NCBI GenBank assembly: GCA_017397845.1
Contig: JAFQHU010000004.1
Coordinates: forward strand, 78,041 to 142,040
Direction: 5' to 3'
From: Clostridia bacterium
Lineage (GTDB): Bacteria; Bacillota; Clostridia; Oscillospirales; Acutalibacteraceae
Length of the DNA: 64,000 nt
Under the pieces are notes generated by a model that had not been told where the DNA came from, searched no databases, and saw nothing but the letters and a program-made list of their open reading frames with translations. Positions 15,646 to 24,179 of this stretch are shown piece after piece. Both the position numbers and the translations under genes were made by a program. Every line of letters begins with the position of its first letter. Positions within the stretch are counted from its first letter, which is position 1.

Positions 15646-17385
15646 ATGAAAAATAAAGGTGTAATGGTAAAATGGTTTTTACCCTATTTCAAAAAGCATA
15701 AAAAGGTACTTTTTCTCGATCTTTTCTGCGCTGCACTTACCACCGGCGCGGAGCTTATACTTCCCATGATGGTCAGAGAAATTACAAATATTGCCACAAC
15801 GGATATTTCGTCGCTTACTCTCGAATTGATACTTTCTATGGCGGCGGTTTATGCTGTGTTCAAAATAGTTGATATGTGTGCCGGATACTATATGATTTAT
15901 GTCGGTCACGGAATGGGAGTAAAAATCGAAAGAGATATGCGTGAGGATATGTTCTCCCATCTTCTTACTGCTCCCTTCAGCTATTTCGATAAAACCAAGG
16001 TCGGACAGCTTATGTCCAGAATAACAACTGATCTTTTTGATATTGCGGAATTTTCACATCACTGTCCTGAAGAATTTTTTATAGCAGGCATCAAGGTAGC
16101 TGTTTCCTTTGCGGTTCTCGCTACCATAAATCCTTTGCTGACGGTTTCCACCTTTGTGGTGATACCTCTTATTTTCTGGGGTACGATGTATTTCAGACGA
16201 AAAATGAGAAAGGTTTTTGCCGAAAGAAGAGTAATTGCAGGTGATGTGAACGCTCAGACAGAAACTACTCTTTTGGGTATAAGGGTGGTAAAATCTTTCG
16301 GTAATGAAAATATAGAAAGAGGAAAATTCAACAAGGAAAGCGAGAAGCTCGCTGCCGTGCAGACTGCGTCTTATAAATATATGGCAAGGCTGAACGCTGT
16401 TGTCAGGCTGTTTGACGGTCTAATGTATATCATTATGATTCTTTTGGGCGGTGTATTTCTCATTAAAGGACAAATCACTGCCGCTGATATGACCGCTTAT
16501 CTGCTTTACATCGGTATGCTTATTTCTGCTATCAAGCGTATAGTTGAATTTACCGAGCAGTTTGAAAAGGGTGTTACGGGTGTTATACGTTTTGCGGAGA
16601 TTTTGGAAACTCCCTCTGAAAAGGGCTACGAAGCCACCGAAAAAATCAACGATGTAAAAGGTAACATTGATTTTGAGGATGTAACCTTCAGCTACAGCAG
16701 CGAAAAAGGTAACGTGCTTGCCAATATAAATCTTTCCGTGAAGAAGGGTGAAAATATCGCCATCGTAGGCCCTTCGGGCAGCGGCAAGACAACTCTCTGC
16801 AGTCTGCTTTCCCGTTTCTATGAGCTGACGGGCGGAAAAATAAAGCTCGACGGAAAAAATATAAATGATCTGTCACTTGAATCTCTCCGTGCTGCGATCG
16901 GTGTTGTTCAACAGGATGTTTATCTGTTTTCAGGCTCTGTAATGGAAAATATTCTTTACGGTAAAGAAGGGGCAAGCCGTGAGGATGCCGTCGAAGCGGC
17001 TAAAAGAGCGGGTGCACATGATTTCATTAAATCTTTACCTGACGGCTATGATACATATGTAGGCGAAAGAGGCGTGATGCTTTCCGGCGGCCAGAAGCAG
17101 CGAATAAGTATTGCCAGAGTATTCGTCAAAAATCCTCCTGTTGTTATTTTGGATGAGGCGACCTCGGCACTTGATAATGAAAGCGAACAGTATATCAAAA
17201 AATCTCTTGCAGAGCTTACTAAGGACAGAACGACCTTTACCATAGCGCACCGTCTTTCCACGGTTAGAAATGCGAGCCGTATTATCGTACTTACGGAAAA
17301 GGGTATCGAAGAGCAGGGCACACACGAAGAGCTTATGGCAAAGGAAAACGGAATTTACAGAAGGCTCAATGAAAACGAACAATAA
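15646..17385 (+). CDS. ABC exporter half-transporter, fused permease and ATPase
   Basis: The 579-residue product has an N-terminal six-helix ABC exporter domain (about 15-310) and a C-terminal nucleotide-binding domain with Walker A GPSGSGKTT, signature LSGGQ, Walker B VVILDEATSALD and the switch His in IAHRLS. It is the MsbA/LmrA-like type and should work as a homodimer or with a partner encoded elsewhere, since no second half is adjacent. The substrate could be lipid, drug or peptide. No peptidase domain is present. It sits just after the GPH transporter and is ended by the terminator at 17393-17426. Confidence 0.92.
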   Translation: MKNKGVMVKWFLPYFKKHKKVLFLDLFCAALTTGAELILPMMVREITNIATTDISSLTLELILSMAAVYAVFKIVDMCAGYYMIYVGHGMGVKIERDMREDMFSHLLTAPFSYFDKTKVGQLMSRITTDLFDIAEFSHHCPEEFFIAGIKVAVSFAVLATINPLLTVSTFVVIPLIFWGTMYFRRKMRKVFAERRVIAGDVNAQTETTLLGIRVVKSFGNENIERGKFNKESEKLAAVQTASYKYMARLNAVVRLFDGLMYIIMILLGGVFLIKGQITAADMTAYLLYIGMLISAIKRIVEFTEQFEKGVTGVIRFAEILETPSEKGYEATEKINDVKGNIDFEDVTFSYSSEKGNVLANINLSVKKGENIAIVGPSGSGKTTLCSLLSRFYELTGGKIKLDGKNINDLSLESLRAAIGVVQQDVYLFSGSVMENILYGKEGASREDAVEAAKRAGAHDFIKSLPDGYDTYVGERGVMLSGGQKQRISIARVFVKNPPVVILDEATSALDNESEQYIKKSLAELTKDRTTFTIAHRLSTVRNASRIIVLTEKGIEEQGTHEELMAKENGIYRRLNENEQ

Positions 17386-17392
17386 AACAGAG

Positions 17393-17426
17393 TCAGCACT
17401 TATCGTAAAGGTGAGTGCTGATTTTT
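17393..17426 (+). terminator. Intrinsic terminator after the ABC exporter
   Basis: TCAGCACT (17393-17400) pairs with AGTGCTGA (17414-17421) and is followed by TTTTTA. Confidence 0.85.
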
Positions 17427-17432
17427 ACGTCA

Positions 17433-17513
17433 CGGGGGCCAAGCGACCGTAAACGGTCAATCCCGGCGCCAATTTGTCGCCGGGATTCCCTGTATACAGG
17501 GGCTTGGCCCCCG
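17433..17513. repeat. Perfect four-way-junction palindromic element
   Basis: An outer stem CGGGGGCCAAGC / GCTTGGCCCCCG (17433-17444 with 17502-17513) encloses three adjoining hairpins: GACCGT-aa-ACGGTC (17445-17458), AATCCCGGCG-(9)-CGCCGGGATT (17459-17487), and the self-complementary CCCTGTATACAGGG (17488-17501). No base is left unpaired at the junction. It is GC-rich compared with its surroundings and lies between two convergent terminators. Confidence 0.85.
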
Positions 17514-17545
17514 GCCTTGCAGTAAAGCACAGCCTTTCTGATACT

Positions 17546-17577
17546 AAAAACCTCACAATCCGATATGGATTGTGAGG
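17546..17577 (-). terminator. Intrinsic terminator after typA
   Basis: CCTCACAATCC pairs with GGATTGTGAGG. On the minus strand the stem is followed by TTTTTAG. Confidence 0.85.
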
Positions 17578-17591
17578 TAAATTTATTTGTA

Positions 17592-19412
17592 TCAGTTTTT
17601 CTTAAACTGCTTTTTCATTCTTTGTTCCTTTGAAAGAATGGTCTTTCTGAGTCTGAGCGAGAGGGGAGTAACCTCTAAAAGCTCGTCATCCTTTATGAAT
17701 TCCATACACTGCTCCAATGAAAGTGTCACGGGAGGAACGAGACGAAGAGCATCGTCAGAGCCGGAAGCACGTGTGTTTGTCAAATGCTTCTGTTTGCATA
17801 CATTACATACCACATCCTCTGATTTTGCACACTCACCGACGATCATGCCCTCGTAAACGGGAACGCCTGCACCGATGAAAAGTCTGCCTCTGTCCTGGGT
17901 GTTGAAAAGACCGTAGGCGGAGCTTTCACCTGTTTCATGAACGACGATTGAACCTCTTTCTCTGGTTACTATGTCACCCTTATATGGCTCATAGCCGGCA
18001 AAAAGCTGATTCATAATGCCGTTACCGTTGGTATCGGTCATAAATTCGCTTCTGTATCCGATAAGACCGCGTGAAGGAATCCTGAATTCGAGATGTGTGG
18101 ATCCGCCGTCTCTTGTGCCCATATTTTCGAGCTCGCCTTTTCTTGAGCCGAGCTTTTCTATTACTGCGCCTACATACTGTTCGGGAACCTCCACGATAAG
18201 AAGCTCCATAGGCTCCATCATTACACCGTTTTCTTCTTTGAGAATAACCTTGGGACGTGAAACGGAAAACTCATAGCCCTGACGGCGCATGGTTTCGATA
18301 AGTATGGAAAGATGAAGCTCACCTCTGCCGCTTACTTTGAAACTGTCGGTGGTTTCTGTTTCCTCAACTCGCATTGAAACATTGGTTTCCACTTCTTTGA
18401 AAAGTCTGTCACGGATATTTCTTGATGTGACAAATTTACCCTCTTTACCGGCAAAGGGACTGTTGTTAACGATGAAATTCATTGAAATGGTGGGCTCATC
18501 GATTTTTACGAAGGGCAAAGCTTCCACATGTTCGGGATCACAGGCCGTGTCACCGATATTAAGCTCGGAAATACCCGAAACGCATATCAGGTCACCCAAT
18601 GAAGCTGAGGAAACCTCGACTCTTTTGAGTCCTTCGAACTGATAAAGCTTAGATATTCTTACGTTTTTTCTTTCGCCGTCGTTATTGCAAAGAACCACCT
18701 GCTGCCCCTGCTTTACCGTGCCTCTTTCCACTCTGCCGATACCGATTCTTCCGATGTAATCATCGTAATCGAGTGAGGAAAAAAGAATCTGAGTTGGTCC
18801 TTCAATCTCACCTTTGGGAGGGTCGATGTTTTCGAGTATAGCATCAAGCAAAGGTCTCATATCGCCCTCTCTTGCGGTTTCATCCTTTGAAGAATAACCG
18901 TCTCTTGCCGAAGCATAAATAACCGGGAAATCAAGCTGGTCTTCATCGGCACCAAGATCTATGAAAAGGTCAAGCACCTCGTCGATAACCTCTGCAGGTC
19001 TTGCACCGGGACGGTCAATTTTATTGACTACAACCAGCACCTTCTTTTTGAGACCTAATGCTTTTTTTAAAACGAATCTTGTCTGCGGCATACAGCCTTC
19101 AAAAGCATCTACAAGTAAAAGTACACCGTCAACCATCATGAGAATACGCTCGACCTCACCGCCGAAGTCAGCGTGTCCCGGTGTGTCAACGATATTGATT
19201 TTAACATTCCTGTAATTTACGGAAGTGTTTTTGGAAAGGATGGTGATACCTCTTTCTCTTTCCAGGTCATTTGAGTCCATAACTCTGTCGGCCACCTGTT
19301 CATTTTCACGGAAAGTACCGCTCTGTTTGAGAAGCTCGTCAACCATGGTTGTTTTACCGTGGTCAACATGGGCGATGATGGCTACATTTCTTACGCTGTT
19401 TCTTACATCCAT
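17592..19412 (-). CDS. typA: TypA/BipA ribosome-associated translational GTPase
   Basis: The 606-residue product has an EF-G-like GTPase domain with AHVDHGKTT, the RGITI switch, [11 protein letters not shown] and NKIDRPGA. A beta-barrel domain follows, then EF-G domain III/V-like modules and the BipA-specific C-terminal domain containing [11 protein letters not shown]. It binds the 70S ribosome and helps assembly or translation under cold and stress conditions. Length matches the family. A promoter lies at 19450-19478 and its own terminator downstream, so it is probably monocistronic. Start ATG with GGTGA just upstream. Confidence 0.97.
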   Translation of the reverse strand: MDVRNSVRNVAIIAHVDHGKTTMVDELLKQSGTFRENEQVADRVMDSNDLERERGITILSKNTSVNYRNVKINIVDTPGHADFGGEVERILMMVDGVLLLVDAFEGCMPQTRFVLKKALGLKKKVLVVVNKIDRPGARPAEVIDEVLDLFIDLGADEDQLDFPVIYASARDGYSSKDETAREGDMRPLLDAILENIDPPKGEIEGPTQILFSSLDYDDYIGRIGIGRVERGTVKQGQQVVLCNNDGERKNVRISKLYQFEGLKRVEVSSASLGDLICVSGISELNIGDTACDPEHVEALPFVKIDEPTISMNFIVNNSPFAGKEGKFVTSRNIRDRLFKEVETNVSMRVEETETTDSFKVSGRGELHLSILIETMRRQGYEFSVSRPKVILKEENGVMMEPMELLIVEVPEQYVGAVIEKLGSRKGELENMGTRDGGSTHLEFRIPSRGLIGYRSEFMTDTNGNGIMNQLFAGYEPYKGDIVTRERGSIVVHETGESSAYGLFNTQDRGRLFIGAGVPVYEGMIVGECAKSEDVVCNVCKQKHLTNTRASGSDDALRLVPPVTLSLEQCMEFIKDDELLEVTPLSLRLRKTILSKEQRMKKQFKKN

Positions 19413-19449
19413 TATTTCACCTGATTTTTATTATAATTTCAACTTGTTT

Positions 19450-19478
19450 ATTTTATCATGGTTTGCATTAATTGGCAA
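19450..19478 (-). promoter_or_regulatory. Promoter of typA
   Basis: On the reverse strand TTGCCA (19473-19478) and TAAAAT (19450-19455) are separated by 17 bases. Confidence 0.65.
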
Positions 19479-19557
19479 GTTAAAATTAAGCACCTGCTTA
19501 TGACGATTTTTGTGTAAAACCTACAATAAAAAAAGAGAAAATATTTAATTTCAGCTA

Positions 19558-19587
19558 TTGATATTTGCCTTAGGAATATAATATAAT
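19558..19587 (+). promoter_or_regulatory. Promoter of the two small genes at 19634 and 19834
   Basis: TTGATA (19558-19563) and TATAAT (19582-19587) are separated by 18 bases. Confidence 0.65.
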
Positions 19588-19633
19588 AAAAAGAGACAAT
19601 AATGCTTGTGAGAATAATTCGAGAGGTGATTTT

Positions 19634-19822
19634 GTGTCGGGCAATGTTATATTTATGCCGGATATTGAATACAAAGCCTGGGTAAACGGCAACAAGGAGC
19701 TTCTGGATGATATAATTAAAACCGGTAAGGTATCCACGCTGTGGCTCAGTAAGGGTAATAATAAAAAATTTCTTGTCCGCTATTTCAGTGAGTGCGGATA
19801 TACCATTTCTATTGACGATTAA
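19634..19822 (+). CDS. Small protein of unknown function (62 aa)
   Basis: A GTG start preceded by GAGAGGTGA opens a 62-residue frame. The product is soluble, mildly acidic and ends ISIDD, with no Cys pair, helix-turn-helix or membrane segment that I recognise. It has a plausible promoter, and the next small gene starts 11 bases later after AAGGAG. That spacing supports a real two-gene operon. Function unknown. Confidence 0.6.
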   Translation: MSGNVIFMPDIEYKAWVNGNKELLDDIIKTGKVSTLWLSKGNNKKFLVRYFSECGYTISIDD

Positions 19823-19833
19823 GGAGAAAAGCG

Positions 19834-20010
19834 ATGGATCGTGAAACTGTAATCAATCTTCCTAAAAAGATATTAAAATTTGTAATAGTTGCCGGGATTA
19901 TAAATAAGGCGGTAAAAATAGCACGCAGGGTATACCTGTTTATTCCGAAATTTGATAAAATTACCGGAATAGATACAGATAAGCTTGTGCAGAATCATAT
20001 GCAAAAATAA
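19834..20010 (+). CDS. Small protein with one hydrophobic segment (58 aa)
   Basis: The ATG at 19834 follows AAGGAGAAAAGCG at good spacing and opens 58 codons ending with TAA at 20008-20010. The product has a hydrophobic stretch, roughly residues 14-25, among basic residues and could sit at the membrane surface. No family is recognised. It is the second gene of a likely two-gene unit and is followed by a strong hairpin. Confidence 0.55.
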   Translation: MDRETVINLPKKILKFVIVAGIINKAVKIARRVYLFIPKFDKITGIDTDKLVQNHMQK

Positions 20011-20053
20011 AATACAATCATGCGCTCTAAAGAGCATATCTCATAAAACAAAT

Positions 20054-20095
20054 AAAGGGTTTCTTTCGGTTTTGAACTGCCGAAAGAAGCCCTTT
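20054..20095. terminator. Strong hairpin, probable terminator
   Basis: AAAGGG-t-TTCTTTCGG pairs with CCGAAAGAA-g-CCCTTT across a ten-base loop. No clean T run follows on the plus strand, so termination efficiency is uncertain. Confidence 0.55.
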
Positions 20096-20159
20096 AAAAA
20101 TAACAGGAGGTTTTTTGCTGATTTTAAAATTTTGTTTTTGTCAATTTTAAAATTTGCTA

Positions 20160-20188
20160 TTGTCATTTGTCTTTCGGTATAGTATAAT
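20160..20188 (+). promoter_or_regulatory. Promoter of the acyltransferase / zinc-ribbon pair
   Basis: TTGTCA (20160-20165) and TATAAT (20183-20188) are separated by 17 bases. Confidence 0.75.
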
Positions 20189-20245
20189 GTACTATATGTT
20201 TCTGTTTTCGCTAAGTTACTTTATATAAAGGAGAAAAGTACTTCT

Positions 20246-21517
20246 ATGAGAAAGAACACCTTTGAATGGTTCAGACTTGATAACGCTGCAAAAATATTTC
20301 CCGGTCAGAATTCGAGAACCTGGTCAAATGTTTTTCGCTTCGGTGTGGAACTAAAAGAGGAGATTGACCCTGAGGTTCTTGAAAAAGCATTGGAAAAAAC
20401 GCTAAAAAGAATACCGAGTTTCAATGTGCGTATAAGGAACGGCTTTTTCTGGCATTATTTTGAAAAAAATCCCGAAAAGCCTCTCGTTTGCCCCGATATA
20501 AATAATCCATGCTACCGTATAAATTTCAAAGAAAATAACGGATTCCTTTTCCGTACTTATTATCATGGAAAAAGAATCTGTGTGGATGTTTATCACGCTC
20601 TCTGTGATGGCTACGGTGCAGTGATTTTCGTTTCCACTCTTGCTGCCGAATATCTTCGGATGAAAGGTCACACCATTTCCTGCAACGAATTTGTTCTCGA
20701 TGTAAATGAAGAACCTAAGCCGGAGGAGCTTGAAGATGCTTACAGCAAATATGCATCCTCCAAAGTAAAATTTGACCGCGGTGACAAATGGGCGTATCAC
20801 GCCAAAGGGACAAAGGTAGAGCGTCATACGGGCAATTATATGACGGGTATAATGTCTTTTAAGCAAATTCATGCTATAGCAAAGAGCTACGGTGTCACGG
20901 TTACGGAATTCTTTACGGCGATGTTGGTTGATATTCATTACCGAAAACAGCTTCGTGAAAACAAAAAGCAAAAAGAAATCAGTGTACAGGTCCCCGTAAA
21001 TTTACGTAAGGCCTTTCCGTCGAAAACCTTGAGAAACTTTGTTCTTTGTTTGGTGGTCAGAATTAATCCTAATTTGGGTGAATACACCTTTGAAGAAATC
21101 CTTCGTTCCGTTTCCCTTCAGCTGCGTTTGGCAAATGATCCTAAGCTGATTAATTCTCTGATGACGGATAATTTAAAAATTGAAAGAAATCCCGTCGCCA
21201 GACTCCTTCCTCTTCCTGTGAAAAATTTGGGTGTAGCGATAACCTTTTTCATTACTGCGGAGCAAAAAACATCTATTCTGCTTTCAAACGTGGGTCTTGT
21301 CAAACTTCCTGAGGAAATGTACGAGCATGTGGAAAAGTATATCTTTTATACGGGGGCAGGTAAACTGAACGGTGCCAGATGCTCTGTTATGAGCACGGGC
21401 GATACCTTGATTTTCGGTTTTTCCAGCTGTTATGAGGAAACTGACATCCAAAGAGAGTTTTTTACACGTTTGGTCAAAATGGGTGTCCATGTTAAAATCG
21501 AAAGCAACAGAGATTAA
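20246..21517 (+). CDS. Condensation-fold (CoA-dependent acyltransferase superfamily) protein, alcohol-acetyltransferase-like
   Basis: The 423-residue protein shows the HxxxDG motif of the chloramphenicol-acetyltransferase/condensation superfamily as YHALCDGYG, with His117 and Asp121. The two halves fit the two-lobe fold, with a later QVPVNLRKAFPSKTLRNF segment like the lobe-bridging region. Such proteins move an acyl group from CoA or a carrier protein to an alcohol or amine. No carrier or adenylation domain is fused. A membrane protein with a zinc ribbon follows 32 bases later and is its likely partner. Start ATG after AAGGAG. Donor and acceptor are unknown. A second, divergent member lies at 37063. 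Confidence 0.78.
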   Translation: MRKNTFEWFRLDNAAKIFPGQNSRTWSNVFRFGVELKEEIDPEVLEKALEKTLKRIPSFNVRIRNGFFWHYFEKNPEKPLVCPDINNPCYRINFKENNGFLFRTYYHGKRICVDVYHALCDGYGAVIFVSTLAAEYLRMKGHTISCNEFVLDVNEEPKPEELEDAYSKYASSKVKFDRGDKWAYHAKGTKVERHTGNYMTGIMSFKQIHAIAKSYGVTVTEFFTAMLVDIHYRKQLRENKKQKEISVQVPVNLRKAFPSKTLRNFVLCLVVRINPNLGEYTFEEILRSVSLQLRLANDPKLINSLMTDNLKIERNPVARLLPLPVKNLGVAITFFITAEQKTSILLSNVGLVKLPEEMYEHVEKYIFYTGAGKLNGARCSVMSTGDTLIFGFSSCYEETDIQREFFTRLVKMGVHVKIESNRD

Positions 21518-21549
21518 AATATACACAATAAAATCAAAGGAGAACTAAA

Positions 21550-22269
21550 ATGTCTTACTGTGTTAACTGCGGTGTTGAACTTGATATCAGTGCACATAAA
21601 TGTGCACTGTGCGGTACAGCCGTTTACAATCCGAATGAAAATGTAACCGAACAGAGGGAAGCCCCTCATCCTTTTTCCGAACATGTCCATCTTCCTGATG
21701 AGCTTTCGCCTTACGGCAGAAAAAAGCTTATTCTTGCCATAGTGACTACCGTTATGGCTATACCGAACATAGTGTGTGTACTTCTGAATTTAACTCTTTT
21801 TAAAAGCAATCCATGGTCATTGGGTGTTATTTCGGGCACACTTTTTCTTTGGTCAGCTTTTGTCCTGCCCTTTGCCACAAAGAGACCGTTTCCGTATATT
21901 CTTTGGACTGCAGACAGCATATTAGCATGTCTCAATGCATTGGTTTTTGTGTGGCTTTACGGAGATATGGAGCTTTTTATTGAATGTCTTCTACCCGTAA
22001 TAGTTTCCTGCAGTGCATGTGTTCTCGTTTATATGCTGTGGTACAAAAAGGAGAGACATATTATTCTTAAAATCGCTTTTGTCTTTCTCTCGCTTTCTTT
22101 CGCTCTTCTTTTCAGCGGTATCATTCTTAATGCTGCACAGGTTTTTGCTTACGGCACGGAAATCGGTATTATCTGCTTTGTTTCTTTGTTTGCCGTTGCC
22201 TGTTTTTTCTTCTACTGCTATTCCAGCAAAACCATCAGAAGGTGGGCATCGAAACGCTTTTTCTTTTGA
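21550..22269 (+). CDS. Zinc-ribbon multi-pass membrane protein (DUF6320-like)
   Basis: The 239-residue product starts with a zinc ribbon, CVNCG...CALCG (residues 4-22), then a polar linker and about six membrane helices from residue 60 on, ending in a basic tail. This arrangement matches what I know as DUF6320 proteins, which are found beside acyltransferase-like genes. The neighbouring upstream gene is exactly such a protein, so the two likely form a functional pair acting at the membrane. The ribosome site AAAGGAG supports the start. Biochemical role unknown. Confidence 0.7.
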   Translation: MSYCVNCGVELDISAHKCALCGTAVYNPNENVTEQREAPHPFSEHVHLPDELSPYGRKKLILAIVTTVMAIPNIVCVLLNLTLFKSNPWSLGVISGTLFLWSAFVLPFATKRPFPYILWTADSILACLNALVFVWLYGDMELFIECLLPVIVSCSACVLVYMLWYKKERHIILKIAFVFLSLSFALLFSGIILNAAQVFAYGTEIGIICFVSLFAVACFFFYCYSSKTIRRWASKRFFF

Positions 22270-22305
22270 TAAAAAAATAACCGATTGCCTCAGGGAGGTA
22301 AGCAT

Positions 22306-24120
22306 TTGAATAAATTTGAAGTTCTGAACAGATATTTCGGATACAGTGAGTTCCGCCACGGACAGGAAGAGCTGATAGATGCTATTCTGTCGGGCAGAGA
22401 CGTGATGGGGATTATGCCCACAGGTGCAGGCAAATCCATATGCTTCCAGGTGCCGGCTCTTATGCTCGACGGCATAACTCTTGTTATTTCGCCTTTGATT
22501 TCTCTTATGAAAGATCAGGTGAACGCTCTCACTCAGCTCGGAATTAAAAGTGCATACATTAATGCATCTCTGTCCGAAAGACAGCTTAATACAGTTTATG
22601 CCAAAGCACAGGCGGGTCAGTATAAGATAATATATGTGGCCCCCGAAAGACTGCTTACACCTGTTTTTTCTGATTTCTGCCGTCATGTTAAAATCTCTAT
22701 GCTGTGCATAGATGAGGCGCACTGTGTATCTCATTGGGGTCACGATTTCCGCACTGCTTATCTTGACATAAGCACCTTCATTTCTTCTTTACCTGAAAGA
22801 CCCGTTGTGACTGCATTTACAGCCACAGCGACCAGCAGAGTAAGGGATGATATCGAAAACCTGATCGGTCTTTTAAATCCTTTGAGAGTGGTGACGGGCT
22901 TTGACAGAGAAAATCTTTATTTTGAAGTCGTCAGACCTAAGGTTAAGCTTGTGGCACTGAAAAGATATCTTGATCTTTATTCGGGCAGAAGCGGTATTGT
23001 TTACTGCTCTTCCCGAAAAAATGTGGATGAGCTTTATGAAACGTTGCGTGAAGAAAAATACAGCGTTACCAAATATCATGCAGGTCTCACCAAACAGGAA
23101 AGGAAGCTGAATCAGGAGCTTTTTATCGGTGACGAAAAAGAGATTATTATTGCCACTAACGCTTTCGGCATGGGGATAGACAAGTCAAATGTCTCCTTTG
23201 TAATTCACTATAATATGCCCGGTGATATTGAAAGCTATTATCAGGAAGCAGGCAGAGCGGGCAGAGACGGCAACGAGGCAGACTGTGTGCTTCTTTACGG
23301 AGCCTCGGATGTAAGAATGCAGAAATATTTTATTGATAATCCCGAAGAAAACCCCGGCCTCAGTGATGAAGAAATCGAAACTTTGCGTCAGTTGAGACTT
23401 CAGAAGCTGGAAAAGATGATTTATTATTCCACCAAAGCAACATGCCTTCGAAATTACATCCTTAATTATTTCGGTGAAAAAACGAAGGGCAAATGTAACA
23501 GCTGTTCAGGCTGTAACGGTAACGATATGAGTATTGATATTACCGTGCCTGCACAAAAAATTTTTTCCTGCATAAAAAGAGTAAGGGAAAGCGAAGACAA
23601 AAGAACTGTTATCGATATTCTCAAGGGTAACGAAACAGAATACATTGTCTCGAAAAATTATCATCAGCTTAAAACCTTCGCTGCTATGAGTGACAGTGCA
23701 GAAAGTGAAATAGAAAAGCACATTGATCATTTTATTAAATATGCATATATTTCCGAAAAAAGGACAGGGAGTCTTTATCTTGAGGATAAATGCTCTGATG
23801 TTTTATGGAACGGAAAAAGAGTCCGAAAATTCGCCGAAAAAAGCGACAAATCCGTTTCTGCCGCCGATTCGTCGGATGTGGACATACGTTTGCTTCTTAA
23901 GCTTAAGACTCTGCGTAAGCTTTTGGCTCATAAAAGCGGAGTTCCCGATTATTCTGTGCTTACGGATTACGCCATAATTAAAATGGCTGCCGAAAAACCT
24001 GAGAATATGGAGCAGCTCAGAAAAATAGAAGGAATTTCAGATCATAAGCTTAATAAGTTCGGTGCAGTTTTTTTGAAAGAAATTGTCAGACACTGCGGTC
24101 GAAATATTGAAAAAGAATAA
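22306..24120 (+). CDS. recQ: RecQ-family ATP-dependent DNA helicase
   Basis: The product is about 604 residues from the TTG at 22306, which follows GGGAGG at seven-base spacing. An in-frame TTG at 22285 would add seven residues without a ribosome site. Superfamily 2 motifs are MPTGAGKS (Walker A), DEAH, TATAT, FGMGIDK and QEAGRAGRDG. The RecQ zinc site appears as C-(x)n-CNSCSGC, and a C-terminal HRDC-like segment is present. It unwinds DNA for recombinational repair and stalled-fork processing. It is the first gene of a run with recJ, its classical 5'-exonuclease partner, 59 bases downstream. Confidence 0.95.
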   Translation: MNKFEVLNRYFGYSEFRHGQEELIDAILSGRDVMGIMPTGAGKSICFQVPALMLDGITLVISPLISLMKDQVNALTQLGIKSAYINASLSERQLNTVYAKAQAGQYKIIYVAPERLLTPVFSDFCRHVKISMLCIDEAHCVSHWGHDFRTAYLDISTFISSLPERPVVTAFTATATSRVRDDIENLIGLLNPLRVVTGFDRENLYFEVVRPKVKLVALKRYLDLYSGRSGIVYCSSRKNVDELYETLREEKYSVTKYHAGLTKQERKLNQELFIGDEKEIIIATNAFGMGIDKSNVSFVIHYNMPGDIESYYQEAGRAGRDGNEADCVLLYGASDVRMQKYFIDNPEENPGLSDEEIETLRQLRLQKLEKMIYYSTKATCLRNYILNYFGEKTKGKCNSCSGCNGNDMSIDITVPAQKIFSCIKRVRESEDKRTVIDILKGNETEYIVSKNYHQLKTFAAMSDSAESEIEKHIDHFIKYAYISEKRTGSLYLEDKCSDVLWNGKRVRKFAEKSDKSVSAADSSDVDIRLLLKLKTLRKLLAHKSGVPDYSVLTDYAIIKMAAEKPENMEQLRKIEGISDHKLNKFGAVFLKEIVRHCGRNIEKE

Positions 24121-24179
24121 AAATAGTGCTATAATTAAAAAATTATTTATAGAAAAATTAACAGAAAGGACTGAGATAA

